Source: Corythucha ciliata (taxonomy: Eukaryota; Arthropoda; Insecta; Hemiptera; Tingidae). From it: a stretch of DNA of 64,000 nt. This document shows positions 41,630 to 53,434 of the stretch, piece after piece (within the stretch, counting starts at the first letter, position 1; each line of letters starts with the position of its first letter). A model generated the notes under the pieces. That model worked only from the letters and a program-made list of their open reading frames with translations. It was not told where the DNA came from and searched no databases. The stretch spans positions 47,554,001-47,618,000 of the forward strand of contig CM075943.1 of the NCBI GenBank assembly GCA_038030265.1, written 5' to 3'. The position numbers and the translations under genes are program-made.

Positions 41630-43714
41630 CCATGAATTGAAGTTTTCCTAGATTTTTGCAGCAAATTAACGATTTTTTACCTTTTCAGCAGTGAATTAGC
41701 ACTTTGAGCTGCAAGTATAGCGTTTTTCGTTGATTTCAGCCGCGCTAATTAATTAATAATTTCTCAATATTGGCCGCCATTTTTTTTCTTCAACTTTTAT
41801 CTATAGACTAGCGCTTTTTTCCAGGTATACGTCTGAAGTTGCCTTCAGAAGCAACAGATTATTGTCTTTGGCTTAATTTTAACCCCGAGTCAGCGTTATT
41901 ACTAAAATTTAGTCGTGAATTGGCGTTTTCTCTAATATAGCTGTGAATTAGCCGATTTTTTTCATTTGAATCCGCGAATGAACGTTTTTTCTAGACTATC
42001 CGCAAATTATCGGACTTTTTACAAATTTTAGCTGCCAATTAATTTTCTATTATTTTCAATTAAGTCCGCAACATTGGATTGTACTAAGTTTAGCCGCTAA
42101 GTAGCGCTTTTTGTCAAACATCATTAGAGAAGCTATTTTTCTCAATTTTTGCCGTGGATTAGCTAATTAGCCATTCTTCTCAATTTCCGTCGTGAATTAG
42201 CATTTTTCGAAAATTAGCTGTGAACCTCCGCGAACGGGCAATTTTTTTGCAATTTCAGATGCAAACTTGTCATTTTTCTCAATTTTAGCCCCCAATTAGC
42301 GTGTTTTTTTTTTTATCGTATAGCCTTAGCGGTTTTTTTTGCCTTTTAGCGCTTGCAGAAAAGCAAAAACCGCGTCGCGTCTCAATTTTACCAACAGCAA
42401 ATTAGCGTTTTTTTTTCATTTTAGGCATAAAGTGGCATCTATACACCGCGAATCAGCTATTTTTCCTCAATTTCGGTTGGGATTTCTGGAATTTCGGTCG
42501 AGATACTGCGAATGAAAGCTTTTGAACAGTTTTTGCCACAAATACTAGCGATGTTTCCCAACTTTTTGCAGCCGTTGGTACTTGCCTGCAAGAATAGCAT
42601 ATTAGTACGCCTTCCCATCTTTATCCGCTCACGGACATAAGACAAACATACTACATACAACATACACTACATACAACATACAATACTATGTTTGTTTTTC
42701 TTAGGTCCGTGAGCGGATAAAGATGAGAAGGCGTACTAATATGCTATTCTTGCAGGCAAGTACCAACGGCTGCAAAAAGTTGGGAAACATCGCTAGTGTT
42801 TGTGGCAAAAACTGTTCAAAAGCTTTCATTCGCAGTATCTCGACCGAAATTCCAGAAACCCAAACCGAAATTGAGAAAAAATAGCTGATTCGCGGTGTAT
42901 AGATGCCACTTTATGCCTAAAATGAAGAAAAAACGCTAATTTGCTGTTGGTAAAATAGAGACGCGACGCGGTTTTTGCTTTTCTGCAAGCGCTAAAAGGC
43001 AAAAAACCCGCTAAGGCTATACGATAAAAAAAAAACACGCTAATTGGGGGCTAAAATTGAGAAAAATGACAAGTTTGCATCTGAAATTGCAAAAAAATTG
43101 CCCGTTCGCAGAGGTTCACAGCTAATTTTCGAAAAATGCTAATTCACGACGGAAATTGAGAAGAATGGCTAATTAGCTAATCCACGGCAAAAATTGAGAA
43201 AAATAGCTTCTCTAATGATGTTTGACAAAAAGCACTACTTAGCGGCTAAACTTGGAACAATCCAATGTTGCGGACTTAATTGAAAATAATAGAAAATTAA
43301 TTGGCAGCTAAAATTTGTAAAAAGTCCGATAATTTGCGGATAGTCTAGAAAAAACGTTCATTCGCGGATTCAAATGAAAAAAATCGGCTAATTCACAGCT
43401 ATATTAGAGAAAACGCCAATTCACGACTAAATTTTAGTAATAATGCTGACTCGGGGCTAAAATTCAGCCAAAGACAATAACCTGTTGCTTCTGAAGGCAA
43501 CTTTGGACGTATACCTGGAAAAAAGCGCTAGTCTATAGATAAAAGTTGAAAAAAAAAAAAAAAATTGCGGCCAATATTGAGAAATTATTAGTTAATTAGC
43601 GCGGCTGAAATCAACGAAAAACGCTATACTTGCAGCTCAAAGTGCTAATTCACTGCTGAAAAGGTAAAAAATCGCTAATTTGCTGCAAAAATCTAGGAAA
43701 ACTTCAATTCATGG
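41630..43714. repeat. 2.1-kb palindrome with about 1-kb arms
   Basis: 41630-42650 and 42687-43714 are reverse complements with few differences by eye, from CCATGAATTGAAGTTTTCC at the outer edge to GACAAACATA at the inner edge. The 36-base spacer repeats CTACATACAACATA. The arms are made of degenerate units alternating TTTTTCTCAATTTTAGCC-like and GAATTAGCG-like words. Open frames within the arms are not coding. Confidence 0.85.
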
Positions 43715-44033
43715 CAAAAATTGAGAAAAATCGCTAACATGGGATAAAAACGCTACTTCGCAGCTAAAATTAAGGAAAAATCACCTATTCGCGGACAAAG
43801 TGTAGAGGAAAAGCTCGTTAATCCACGGCTAAAATTGAAAAAAAAAAACTTCAATTTTCGGCTATTTTATAGTTTTGAAATATTCATAAGTCAAATGGGC
43901 TTCTTAGGTCATTTTTTCTCGTCCACCTTCCTTCTCCCCTGCTCATTTTGCTAGACGCACCCCTAAGGACACAGCGCCCCTGGGTGGAAGAGAAAAAACT
44001 ACACACAAAGATCACAATATGCCTAAGTCCCCG
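43715..44033. other. Repeat edge and flank of the LTR element
   Basis: Degenerate repeat units continue to about 43860. The remainder up to the LTR has no recognised gene. Confidence 0.35.
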
Positions 44034-44329
44034 AGTTATATAGAGAAAAATCCATTATATTACCATATATGGTCACAAAACTTCCAGATCTTTCTCAAAT
44101 CTTGTACAGTTTCTAGGAATTGTTTTCCTCTTTAATAAAATTCTAGACTTTTCCCAAGCAAAGCTTTTAAATACTCCCTCCACCTTTATTGAGTAGTTGA
44201 GTTCAGTTTCAGTCTTGACGGAGTGATTAAGTTGTTAAGTGCGGTTAATAAAAGTTCTTTTTGTAGTGTAGAAACTGTTAAAATTGGTTTGTGAAATAAA
44301 AACCGAAAGTGGCCGACCATTAATTTAAC
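44034..44329 (+). repeat. 5' LTR of an errantivirus-like element
   Basis: Begins AGTTATATAGAGAAAAATCC and ends just before the primer-binding site. The first 75 bases or so recur at 48785 (3' LTR). It starts with AGTTA rather than TG, as is known for gypsy-like errantiviruses. TTCAGTTTCAGTC near 44203 fits an arthropod initiator. Confidence 0.7.
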
Positions 44330-44350
44330 TGGCGCCCGAAGAACAGGGAC
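44330..44350 (+). other. Primer-binding site, tRNA-Lys-like
   Basis: TGGCGCCCGAAGAACAGGG and on follows the LTR directly. It matches the known tRNA-Lys type of primer site except for an apparent three-base duplication (GAA) in the middle, which should weaken priming. Confidence 0.6.
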
Positions 44351-44777
44351 AGTAGCGTGAAAAGTGAAAGTTCCGTTGATTGGTATCTTCGGTAAATCAA
44401 AAAACCTTTCGGCAACAGAGAAAAGTCGATTGGCCCTCTTCAATATTTGCCAAAACCTTTCAACTACTTCGCACTGCTACTGAAGGAAAAGTCGCCCACA
44501 GAAAAACAAACAAAGACAGAAAATCTACACGAAAAGACGCCCAAAGTACTCCTCAAAGTATTTTTTTGGGGACTTCCCTCACCACAAAGAGCGCTTCTAA
44601 GCCCGGCGAGGCCAACAACACCGCCACAACACGATACCACCGCAAAGACTGTGAGTTGAACGACTCATCTTTTTTCTTCTTCTTTCCCATTCTTCTCCTC
44701 CTTCGTTTCATTTTTTAATAATTATTATTGTTAAGAGAAATAAGCAAAACAAAAACAACAATATTTTTTTTTTAAAA

Positions 44778-45806
44778 ATGGCAAATGCAAAAGTTCCCCA
44801 AATTAGTCATGTTCTAAGAAAAGAAAATTATGACCACATTCCGAATTTTGACGGTAACCCAAATGATTTAGTATATTTTGTAACGACTGTAGAAGCCGTA
44901 TTCAATGTTGTATGTGACGCGATCGTTCAGGAAAGAACTCAAAATCACTTTCTTTTATTAAATGAAATAAAATCTAAATTAGTAGGACCAGCTCAAGCTT
45001 TAATACTAGGTATAGAGATTGGAACTCTGGATGAACTATTAAGCTTGTTAAAGAAAAATTTTGCTGATTCCAGAAGTTTTGAGTCTTTAAAAAATGAGAT
45101 TTATAATTCCAAACCCTTTGAAAAGGAACAACCGGCAGATTATTTAACTCGTCTTGAAAGCATTAGACACCTTATTTACGCGAGATTGAAGATTGATGGA
45201 TTATCAGACCAAAATTTAGAATCTACCCTTGCACATACAGAGAAAGAAATTATTCACCATTTATATTCGACCCTTCCTTGGCAACTAACAAACCATATAA
45301 TGGCGTTTGATCCTAAATCTCTAGAGGAATTTAGAAACATCCTCAATACAAAATGTTCTTTTATTATTGACCAAATTTATTCCATAAATAAATTTTCCAC
45401 GTTCGAAAGACCAAATAAAATTTTTAAAAGTCATAATCCGAATTACTCCAAGCCCCAGCATAATTTTTCACAGTTCAGCAACCCCCAAAATTTCCAAAGA
45501 AATTTTAATAATTTTCAACCTCAAACCTTTAATAATCCTTTTCAAAGTTTTAACAGGCCTCCCCAAAATTTCAATTTTCCACCTGCAAGAGACGCCAATC
45601 CCCAGCGATTTTCTAATTTCCGTCAATATAATATAAATCAAAATTCACCACAATTCCAGTCACAAAATACTGTTTCAATGCGAACAGTTGGGAGCCCTAA
45701 TTTTAGGAATTACAATCATCCACCACATGCGTCTCATCAAATGAATTATGTCGAGGCCAACCCCCCTGATGAGGCACCCCAATTTGAAAATCCACAATTA
45801 AAATAA
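44778..45806 (+). CDS. Errantivirus-like gag (342 aa)
   Basis: The ATG at 44778 opens a 342-residue protein. The first 230 residues look like a retrotransposon capsid (IPNFDGNPNDLVYFV, LLSLLKKNFADSRSFESL, EKEQPADYLTRLESI). A low-complexity Asn/Phe/Gln/Pro-rich tail follows with no zinc knuckle, as in gypsy/17.6-type gags. The frame is intact and ends at TAA. It would form the particle shell. It sits 450 bases after the LTR. Confidence 0.8.
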   Translation: MANAKVPQISHVLRKENYDHIPNFDGNPNDLVYFVTTVEAVFNVVCDAIVQERTQNHFLLLNEIKSKLVGPAQALILGIEIGTLDELLSLLKKNFADSRSFESLKNEIYNSKPFEKEQPADYLTRLESIRHLIYARLKIDGLSDQNLESTLAHTEKEIIHHLYSTLPWQLTNHIMAFDPKSLEEFRNILNTKCSFIIDQIYSINKFSTFERPNKIFKSHNPNYSKPQHNFSQFSNPQNFQRNFNNFQPQTFNNPFQSFNRPPQNFNFPPARDANPQRFSNFRQYNINQNSPQFQSQNTVSMRTVGSPNFRNYNHPPHASHQMNYVEANPPDEAPQFENPQLK

Positions 45807-45836
45807 ATTCAAGAGTTAAAAGAAAAAATAAATCGA

Positions 45837-46281
45837 ATGGAAGGCACTTTTTTTCGTGAATGGCAGCGGTCAGATGAGCTGCGTAAGGCCAACATCATTC
45901 CCCAATTTCAACTCCACTGTGTAAGCCAATCCTTACCCTATTATGAAGACGAAAAAAATTTAAAATGGTTAATAGACACTGGTTCCGAATTTAACTACGT
46001 CCACCCAGAAAAAGTAAAATCAGATTGCCGTCGTTTTAATGAAAAATTTACAGTGACCATCCCGCTGGCAGAGCAGAAGGAAATGAGTACGTCATAATAA
46101 ATTTAAAGCACCATTTTGAAATAGACACATGGGCTAAGTTTTATATTTTCAATTTCTCCGAAAATTATGATGTCCTGATAGGCAATAAAACACTGAAAGA
46201 TTTAAATGCTATGCTACACTTTACGGATAATTCTCTCACAATTAATGATAAAAAAATATTGTTAAAAGGATACAATTGGTA
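45837..46281 (+). pseudogene. Errantivirus-like pol start: protease
   Basis: The frame contains KWLIDTGSEFNYVHPEKV, a retropepsin active site with the D-T-G triad. It shifts frame near 46083, after which VIINLKHHFEIDTWAKF and YDVLIGNKTLKDL (the protease C-terminus) continue in another frame. The reverse transcriptase that should follow is absent. Confidence 0.7.
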
Positions 46282-46320
46282 AGAAAGATTCAATTCAGAA
46301 AAATGATTTAAAAAAGGAAT

Positions 46321-47275
46321 TTGCGGGCAAGAAATTCGAAAATACCTAATCATAAAGAAATTTTGAGAGAACTGTTAGCTATTTGTCCAATGGAAATCGA
46401 CGAAGTAAGAACTAATTCTCATAAAACCAATTTTGTTGCTGACGCTTTATCAAGAAATCCTGTGTTTGAATTAAATGCAATCGAAAACGAAAATATAGAA
46501 TCTGAAATTAACCCCCAAGAAATACTAAATGAATTCTTAGAAAACGCTCAAAGCCCCTTAACAAATAATGAAGACATAGAATCATTAATATCCCCAAATA
46601 ATATGCAAAATCTTGAGACGAACCCCGATGATAATGATAGTGATAGCCTTGTAACTATTCATTCCCAAATTAGTTCGGCAGGAAACGTTTTCCTAGTCGA
46701 TGATCCGTTTAAATGTGTAAATTTGGAAAAACACCAGATCATTATTCAAAGAGGCAGCCAAGAACAAAATAAAATAATCAATTTATTCAATTCTACTAAG
46801 CAAAGATTTATCTGGAACATTCAATTCCCCTATCGTGAAACCTTAGAAAAACTGTGTTCTGAATTTATTCACCCTCAAAAAACTTACGGAGTGTATTGTT
46901 CAGATCCAAAAGTAACTGTAGAAAATGAGGTCCTTGATCAAATATTTTCAATGTTTCAAAAAATAATAGAAGAACATTATCCCCAGGTTCGAATAAAAAG
47001 GTACAAAAAATTGAATGAAGACGTCCAAAATAAAGAAGAACATATTGAAGCTATTGGTAGGCAGCATCTTGGAAAAACCTGCCATAGAGGAATTAATGAC
47101 GTTCACGACCAACTAAAGAAAAAATATTACTGGCCCGCTATGCTCACTGAAATCACTAAATTTGTTAAGTAAGATATGATAGAAACCCCCCTCGTCCAGA
47201 ATTTCAACTTACACCAATCCCTTCTAAACCATTCGAAAAATTACAAATGAGTATTTTATTTTATAATAATTCCTC
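46321..47275 (+). pseudogene. Errantivirus-like pol: end of RNase H and start of integrase
   Basis: KTNFVADALSRNPV marks the end of RNase H, about 40 residues into the frame. The integrase zinc-binding part (GRQHLGKTCHRGINDVH, KKKYYWPAM) ends the 283-residue frame at 47172. A shifted frame then carries RNPPRPEFQLTPIPSKP before a LINE fragment interrupts at about 47281. RT and most of RNase H were deleted upstream, and the integrase catalytic core is missing. Confidence 0.7.
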
Positions 47276-47280
47276 CGTAC

Positions 47281-47635
47281 ACAGGGAGGCGACGATGTGG
47301 CTGCTATCACTAAGTAGAGGCAGCTTGCGGAGAGTTGTGGGGATGTTTACAGGCCACTATGCGGTATGCGCTACGTAAGCACCTCCACACAATGGAAATG
47401 GTGGCAGACCCAATGTGTCGGGGCTGCGAGTTGGAAGAGGAATCGGCTATGCACTTTGTAGGGGAGTGTGAGAGGTATGCGGCTACTCGTTTCCGCATTT
47501 TCGGGACAGATAGGTTGCCAGGCATCACATTCTCGAGGGCCGAGGGGGTCCGAGTCCTTCAGTTTGTGAATGCCGTAGATAGGTTTGCGGACCCTCATTA
47601 GGCTTTTCCGAGTCCGACCCTAAGGGCTATCTGTA
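47281..47635 (+). mobile_element. LINE ORF2 C-terminal fragment inside the LTR element
   Basis: Carries LLSLSRGSLRRVVGMF, then CRGCELEEESAMHFVGEC (C-C-H-C finger) and the final FVNAVDRFADPH with stop. A short duplication near 47355 shifts the frame. Only a stub of the 3' UTR is kept and there is no tail, so rearrangement rather than clean insertion is likely. It is the unoccupied counterpart of the LINE at 8842-9272 that holds MITE-3. Confidence 0.75.
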
Positions 47636-48526
47636 AATAAAAAATTAATTGATGCTTTTAATGTCCAAATAAGTGCCATAAGAAATAACAATAATAAAAT
47701 CAAAAAATTACTAAATAATAACTTAGGAAATATGATTGATCAGTACCAATATTACTCTTCGCTGTATATAACTACTGCTTTATTAACTCTAAAAATTGAC
47801 AATGTAGATACCTCTCTTGAATTTTGTAAGTTAGGAATAATCCACAGCAGCATTATTTCGCAGAATGAATTAGTCGAAATCAGTTATAATAATCGCGTAG
47901 AAATAATATCCGATTCCCCGGAAGTTTTACGGCAATTAGGAAAAGTTCAATGTTCACAAAGCCCCTCTCATATTCATTATTTCATTCAGCTCCCTTTGAA
48001 AAGCCCTCTAATTGAAACTTATTTTCTTTTGTCCTACCCTTACGATATTTCTAAAAATGAGACCCAAACCATCAATGTACACCCTCTATTTGTTATTAAA
48101 TCAGACAAATTGTACGCTGTTAAATGTATGTTAGTCCTAGAAAATTATTATTGCCAAAATAAAACAGAAATAGTAGACCCATGCATTGTAAATATTGTAA
48201 GGAATAATAATAACGAAGCTTGTGTAGCATATTCTATGGAGAAACCTGGATCCTTTGTAAAATATGTTCCAATTATTAATCAATATCTAGTGTATAACAT
48301 GTCTTTTATAACGATTCAAACAAATAATGTTAAGTATACCAAATCATTAAAGAAAACCGCACTTATCCAATTAAATTTTGAAGAATCCATTGATAATATC
48401 ACTCATTTGTATACATATTTCGAAACGATCCAAATCAATTTGCAGAATATTCCAATTCGATCAAACCCTTTGAATATTTCGTTCAATAAGCTTCATGATA
48501 TCAATGTTAATATGGCCCCTCTTTAA
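47636..48526 (+). pseudogene. Env-like glycoprotein ectodomain, partial
   Basis: The frame is open from about 47642 (first ATG at 47732) and lies where errantiviruses carry env, between pol and the 3' LTR. It has scattered cysteines and several N-x-S/T sites. A helical Asn-rich start covers the first 30 residues. No signal peptide or cleavage site is visible, because the N-terminal part was lost at the LINE junction. An in-frame TAA at 48524 separates it from the membrane segment. Family membership rests mainly on position. Confidence 0.55.
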
Positions 48527-48775
48527 ATGATGGAAAGTTTAGAAAATTCCGACTCTGTAAATCATATCCCAATATTGTATTCGCTCACTATTTTGGCCCT
48601 TTGTTTTGTATTCTTTCACTTTATATTTAAATTCAGAAAAGTCATTTATGATTGTATAAAATGTAAAAAATCTCCAAATCCTCAACCTAACGAAAATGTG
48701 ATCAACCCTTCATCAATCAGTCAATTTTTTGCTAATAGTATACCACCTGTTGACATGAGGACATGCCAAACTTAA
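48527..48775 (+). pseudogene. Env-like transmembrane and cytoplasmic tail
   Basis: Same frame as the preceding ectodomain, resuming at ATG right after its stop. One strong membrane helix (SLTILALCFVFFHFIF) is followed by a basic, Cys-containing tail. It ends just before the polypurine tract. Confidence 0.55.
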
Positions 48776-48861
48776 GGAGGAAGGAGTTATATAGGGAAAA
48801 ATCCATTATATTACCATATATGGTCACAAAACTTCTTGTCTTGTACAGTTTCTAGGAATTG
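48774..48861 (+). repeat. Polypurine tract and truncated 3' LTR
   Basis: AAGGAGGAAGG (48774-48784) precedes AGTTATATAGGG, which matches the 5' LTR through GTTTCTAGGAATTGT with one small gap in the middle. Similarity then ends, so roughly three quarters of the 3' LTR are missing. This rules out a complete element. Confidence 0.7.
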
Positions 48862-49318
48862 TATCTTATATCTTATTGTGTCTTATATCTCGGTGCAGAT
48901 ATAAGACAGCAAATTATGGCGAAAATCTATGCAGCATGAGGGTGAGGCACAAACTGCAGCGGCAGGCCTTTAGAGTACGTGTATTCTGGGTGTTCTCAAT
49001 GAGTGAATTTTGAACCAACTGCCAAGCGATACGTTATAAAACCGCCTTGTGTCTTGAGTCATGGGTTGAAGGTTGTCCCGGTTTTAAGAAAACCCTACTT
49101 GATAGGTTTTCTCATTTGTCTCATTGTACCTATAATAGGCCAGTTCCGGAATTCTGTAGCCTTACCTTAAGGACCATTACCGAGAAAAATTAATCTGTAG
49201 TTACCAGTTTTTTCAGTAGGACAAGGATCCGTCAAAAAGTGGGAGGGGGGGGGGGGGCTGCAGGTCGGCCCTTTTGACGAGGAGGGGCCAACATTGAGGC
49301 AAATAATCACAAGTAAGA
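48862..49318. other. No gene recognised; G run
   Basis: Non-coding sequence with a long run of G near 49243-49257. No recognisable element. Confidence 0.35.
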
Positions 49319-49870
49319 GATGGTTAGTTCTAGTTTCGTTCTGCGTAGGCTTAGTATGCTCCTCAGTAAAGACGTGCTCAAAATGGTTTACACCGCCAAA
49401 TTCGAGAGCCTTGTGTCATACGGCATAATGTTTTAGGGTTTCTCTTCGGCTTCGGATAGAATTTTCATTCTTAAGAAGAGGGCAGTGAGGACCATAATGG
49501 ATGGAGAAGAAGTAGCTGCCGGGAGGTATTAGCCAATTCTCGGCTTCTAACCCTCGCTGGTTTGTTGATCCTTCACTTGTGCGGGTTCATACAGAAAAAT
49601 AGACAGATGCCTCTACGTGGTGAACAGTGAGGTACATGGGATTGGGATTCCAACTCAAAATGCCTCGCTTCTTCCCCGAACCCGTCCAGCGCGTTCTTCG
49701 CTATATCTTTCTGGTATCACGAGATCAATAAAGTGTTCAACCGCCTGCCACAACGCCTAAGGATGAGTCTTCGACTCGTCTTTTCAAAAGGAACCTCAAA
49801 GAGATACTCCTGAAGCACACTTTTTACTCGCTAGAGGAGTTCTTCGCAGGGAATTTGCTTTGATTTGGGT
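49319..49870 (+). pseudogene. LINE RT C-terminal remnant
   Basis: Reads FVLRRLSMLLSKDVLKM, SLVSYGIMF, then a stop, and ILKKRAVRTIMDGEE. It parallels the thumb region of the LINE at 2047-4119 (ALRKLKECVPLSG, GYGVLLWGG, LQKKAIRAIMN). Later HEINKVFNRLPQRLR matches that LINE's end. Many stops and shifts are present. Confidence 0.65.
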
Positions 49871-50039
49871 ACTGCTGTTTATTACAACTGACGTTTCCTC
49901 AACAACCCTTGAGCTTGGCCTTCAGAGACGTTATCGGTTTGTCATTGACTATCACCGGGCTCACAAGAACTGCACTATACCGGTAAAGGCTCCTGCCTCG
50001 ATAATTTCATAACGAACTTCTCGTCTTCTTCGTTTTTCT
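49871..50039. other. Spacer between LINE remnants
   Basis: No feature recognised. Confidence 0.3.
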
Positions 50040-51366
50040 CTGGTCACAGTTCACTCCACCTTTAGGACCACCGTGCTCAGGAATTTTCGATTCAGCTTCA
50101 CAATTGCCTCGACTCTCCTGGATCCAGAATTTCGCGTCTCACTTCTCCGGAGAGTCTTCTTGCTCTGAGGCACTTTCTCTCCGCATATAACGGGCTCTGG
50201 TTCTCCACTTATTCCGAAGAATGTCCTAAATTGAGGGCTGATGCATTTATTCAAACATTCCTTTCGGCCGTGGACCTTGCGGTGCCGCTTCAGAGTGTCA
50301 AAATTCCTAGCTCCCAGAGGAGGCGGAACCCCTGGTTTACCGAAGAACTTCGGCTGAAGAAGCGCCGCTGTGAGGATCTTTCCGCTCAGTTATTGCGTCT
50401 CTCCTTCGTTCCGCTCGCAAGGACTTCCGAACAAGCGTACTTGAAGCGAAAAAGGCATATAACGATTCCTTGATAATAAATAATACCAGCGATTTCAATA
50501 AAACGGTAGGGAACATGGTCAAGGGCGAACTGCCGTTGGGTGCTCGGGGCTCGTCTGGACCTGTCAGTGGTCTTGATGTCGGGATCCTATCTGAGAAACT
50601 TCGTTATTACGGTTTCGATGAGCGTTCCGTCAGTTTTCTACATTCATACCTCGTCGGCTGGCTACAGTGCGTGGCGTACAAGGGAGTCAGATCGGACCCT
50701 ACTCCGGCTCTTGACCTTGGAGTTAGGCAGGGCTCTATCCTCGGTCCCCTCCTATTTCTTCTTTATGTTAACGAATTATGCTTAGCGTCCTCGTCCCTTC
50801 CCTCGTCCAAGATCTTTCTCTACGCCGATGATACGACGGTACGACGGGACAATAAAACTCAAGACTTAGTTTATGATCTCAAAGGGCCCCATAAGTTTGT
50901 CAAGTTCCTTGGTCTCTTCATCGATTCCCGTATGTCCTGGGACAGTCACATCGAACACCTTTCGCCCCACCTATCAAGGGCCACCTTCGTGCTTCGCCGC
51001 TTGAAAAAGGTCGTGTCAGCAGAGGCGCTGCGATTGGTTTTCTTCGGGCTCTTCTATTCCCGTATGACGTACGGTATTCTTGCCTGGGGGAATTCTTCGG
51101 GAGCAGTGAAAAATCTTCCGCTTTCAAAAGGCCGCTATTCGTGTGCTTTGCGCACTGCATCCACGCCAGTCGTGCCGTGGGTCGTTCAGGAAGCTGAGTG
51201 TGTTGACCTTCCATGGTGCTTACATGCTTACATGCTCTTTGTGCGGTCACACTTGACCGAGTTTCCTCTCAACTCTGCCTCTCACAATTATTCGACGCGA
51301 CGTGCTGACGACCTTTCTGCACCATTTGTGCGCCTAGCTGCTTCTGCCAGGTTGAACCCGACGGCT
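50040..51366 (+). pseudogene. LINE ORF2 with internal deletions
   Basis: The linker (NPWFTEELRLKKRRCEDL) is at 50231-50473. A 307-residue frame then reads LSEKLRYYGFDERSV, GVRQGSILGPLLFLLYV and FLYADDTTV, and jumps straight to FVKFLGLFIDSRMSW, so the segment between the catalytic motif and the thumb was deleted in frame. The RT entry and motif A are also missing. It ends at about 51366, where gypsy sequence on the other strand begins. Related to the LINE at 2047-4119. Confidence 0.75.
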
Positions 51367-52906
51367 GTAGAAATTTACATTTATCCTTTTTAACCCTGAA
51401 TCCGTATTCTTCAATTCGTTTCAAAACTTCTGACAAATTTTTTAAATGTTCCAAGTCATTTTTTCCTGTAACTATAATATCGTCCAAAAAGCAACAAGTA
51501 TTTGGCACATTTTGTAGCATGTTCGCCATTGCTCTTTGGAAAATAGATGGAGCAGGAGCAACGCCGAAACAAAGTCTAGTATATTGGAAAAGAACTTGAT
51601 TGGTATTTATGACGAGCAAGTTTTTACTTTCTTCATCGACCGGTATAGAAAGGTAGGCGTCGGATAAGTCGAGAACGGAAAACTTTTCTCCATTTTGTAA
51701 TTTTGAGAATATTTCATCCGGTGTTGGTAGTGGATAAGTTTGAGGTTCTAGAGCTTGGTTTAACCCAGTGGAAAAATCAGCGCACAGTCTAATTTTTCCT
51801 GTCGGTTTTCTAACAATGACGCAAGGAGCGGCCCAAGACGACGTTTCAATTGGTTTGAGAATTCCCGACGACACTAATCTCCCTATTTCTTCATTTACAG
51901 CGTCTCTCAGGGCGTAAGGAACAGGCCTAGCCTTACGAAATGTTGGTGAAACTCCAGGTTTAAGGGGAAGAGAGGCCAAAACTTTGCTACAATGGCCAAA
52001 TTGTTCATCAAAAACGTTGCGATGTTTGACGAGCATTGAATCTATATCGAGAGGACGAATCGATGGAAGATAGGGCGAAACTTGCAATACGCCTAGGCCT
52101 CTTGTAAGCATTTCTATCGAATGGGAACTGATTTTGAGAGCAAATATCCAATCTCTTCCTAATAAATCGTGATGCTCACCCTTGACGACGTATAGCAATA
52201 GGACCTTTTGTAAGTTTTTGAATCGAACATTCACCAATTCTTCACCGAGTACTGGAATACGGTGACCACTGTAGGAAACAAACGACTTTCTTGGTGGTTT
52301 GAGGGTTGCCTCAGTTTTCAGAAATGACCACGTCTTTTCGGAAATGATAGTAACTGGACTACCCGTGTCAAGAATCAGGCTAACGTTCCTTGAATTAATA
52401 GTGACCGGAATTATAATTGCTTCGCCTGACTTGCTGGTATTTAACGCGAGTAAGTCAAGAGAATTCAAAGAATTTTCGTTGATCTCCCTGACTCTAGAAT
52501 TTTGCCCTTTCTCCGCAGACCGACATACTTTGGAAATGTGGCCAAGACGCCCACAGTTATTACATTTTGCGTCTTTGAACTTGCATGTTTTCCTCATGTG
52601 CTGCCCTCCATAAGAGAAACAACGTCCGAATTTTGAAAAATTAACGGGAGAAACATCTTCGGTGTCAGAATTGTGGTTGTTTTCCGGGGCAAACACGATT
52701 TCAAGAGTTTTGCTAGCCTCTAGTAACTCATGGAAAGACAAGTAATCTTTCTGAAGCAGAACGGATCGAATCTTACGGTCTGAAACACCCATTATGAATG
52801 CGGTAATTAACGCTTCTTGATAGAAGTCACTGGGAAAATCACAAAACGAAGAACTTTCTTTGAGCCGATTGGCAAAATCGTTCAAAGTCTCGTCCTGTTG
52901 TTTCAT
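51367..52906 (-). pseudogene. Gypsy gag C-terminus, protease and RT (truncated)
   Basis: The minus frame carries a degenerate first zinc knuckle (CFSYGGQHMRKTC, Tyr for the second Cys) and an intact second one (CNNCGRLGHISKVC) at about residues 115-128. The protease DTGSPVTII has its catalytic D at 180. The RT shows KPIETSSWAAPCVIVRK, FSVLDLSDAYLSIPV and the catalytic CFLDDIIVTG (Phe instead of the commoner Tyr). It is cut at KDKCKFLQ near 51367; the last 30 residues of the open frame are antisense LINE. RNase H and integrase are missing. Confidence 0.85.
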
Positions 52907-53246
52907 CGAAAAAAAAACGTACTCTTTCGCAAGTTTTTAGACGCAGTGGTTTGAAATGTTTAGAAAATAATTCAAACAGCTCGGAACAAGAATAATCTTC
53001 AACATTTTTCGGTTTACACAAATTAACTAAAATACTCAAAACCGAGAACTCCAAATGCCCAACTAGCAAACATTTTGTTACCTCGTCTTGAATTTGAGAG
53101 AGCCGCAGTGCAGTGGAGAATTTCAAGTACCACACGTCCAGGTCGCATGTCTTAGGATCGAAATTTTCGCATTTGATCGTAATATGGTGACTGCTTCTTT
53201 GTGACTCATTAAACAAATTGCTATTGTGTTCTGTGGCGTCGAGCAA
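52839..53246 (-). pseudogene. Gypsy gag N-terminus
   Basis: From about 53246 the frame shows FDPKTCDLDVWYLKF and HFKPLRLKTCERVRFF, a capsid-like gag start. An indel in an A/T run near 52910 shifts it to the next frame (DETLNDFANRLKES). It belongs with 51367-52906. Confidence 0.75.
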
Positions 53247-53292
53247 TAGTCGCTGACCTGCCGATCTTTCTTTTTCGGCATCAGACTCAACA

Positions 53293-53434
53293 GCTTTTAT
53301 CCTCGTCGCCAGTAATGTGTACGAGAAGATTACGGAACAGAACGAATACTTTTTTATTTAGAAAACTCATTTAAACAACAATCATATCACTGGCTACATC
53401 AGAGAGCAAGTTTACATTCAGGACCTAGGGCAAC
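53293..53434 (-). other. Primer-binding site and partial 5' LTR
   Basis: On the minus strand TGGCGACGAGGATAAAAG follows an LTR-like end (TCGTACACATTAC). The LTR carries AATAAA-like signals and is cut at about 53434 where a plus-strand gypsy fragment starts. Confidence 0.45.
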
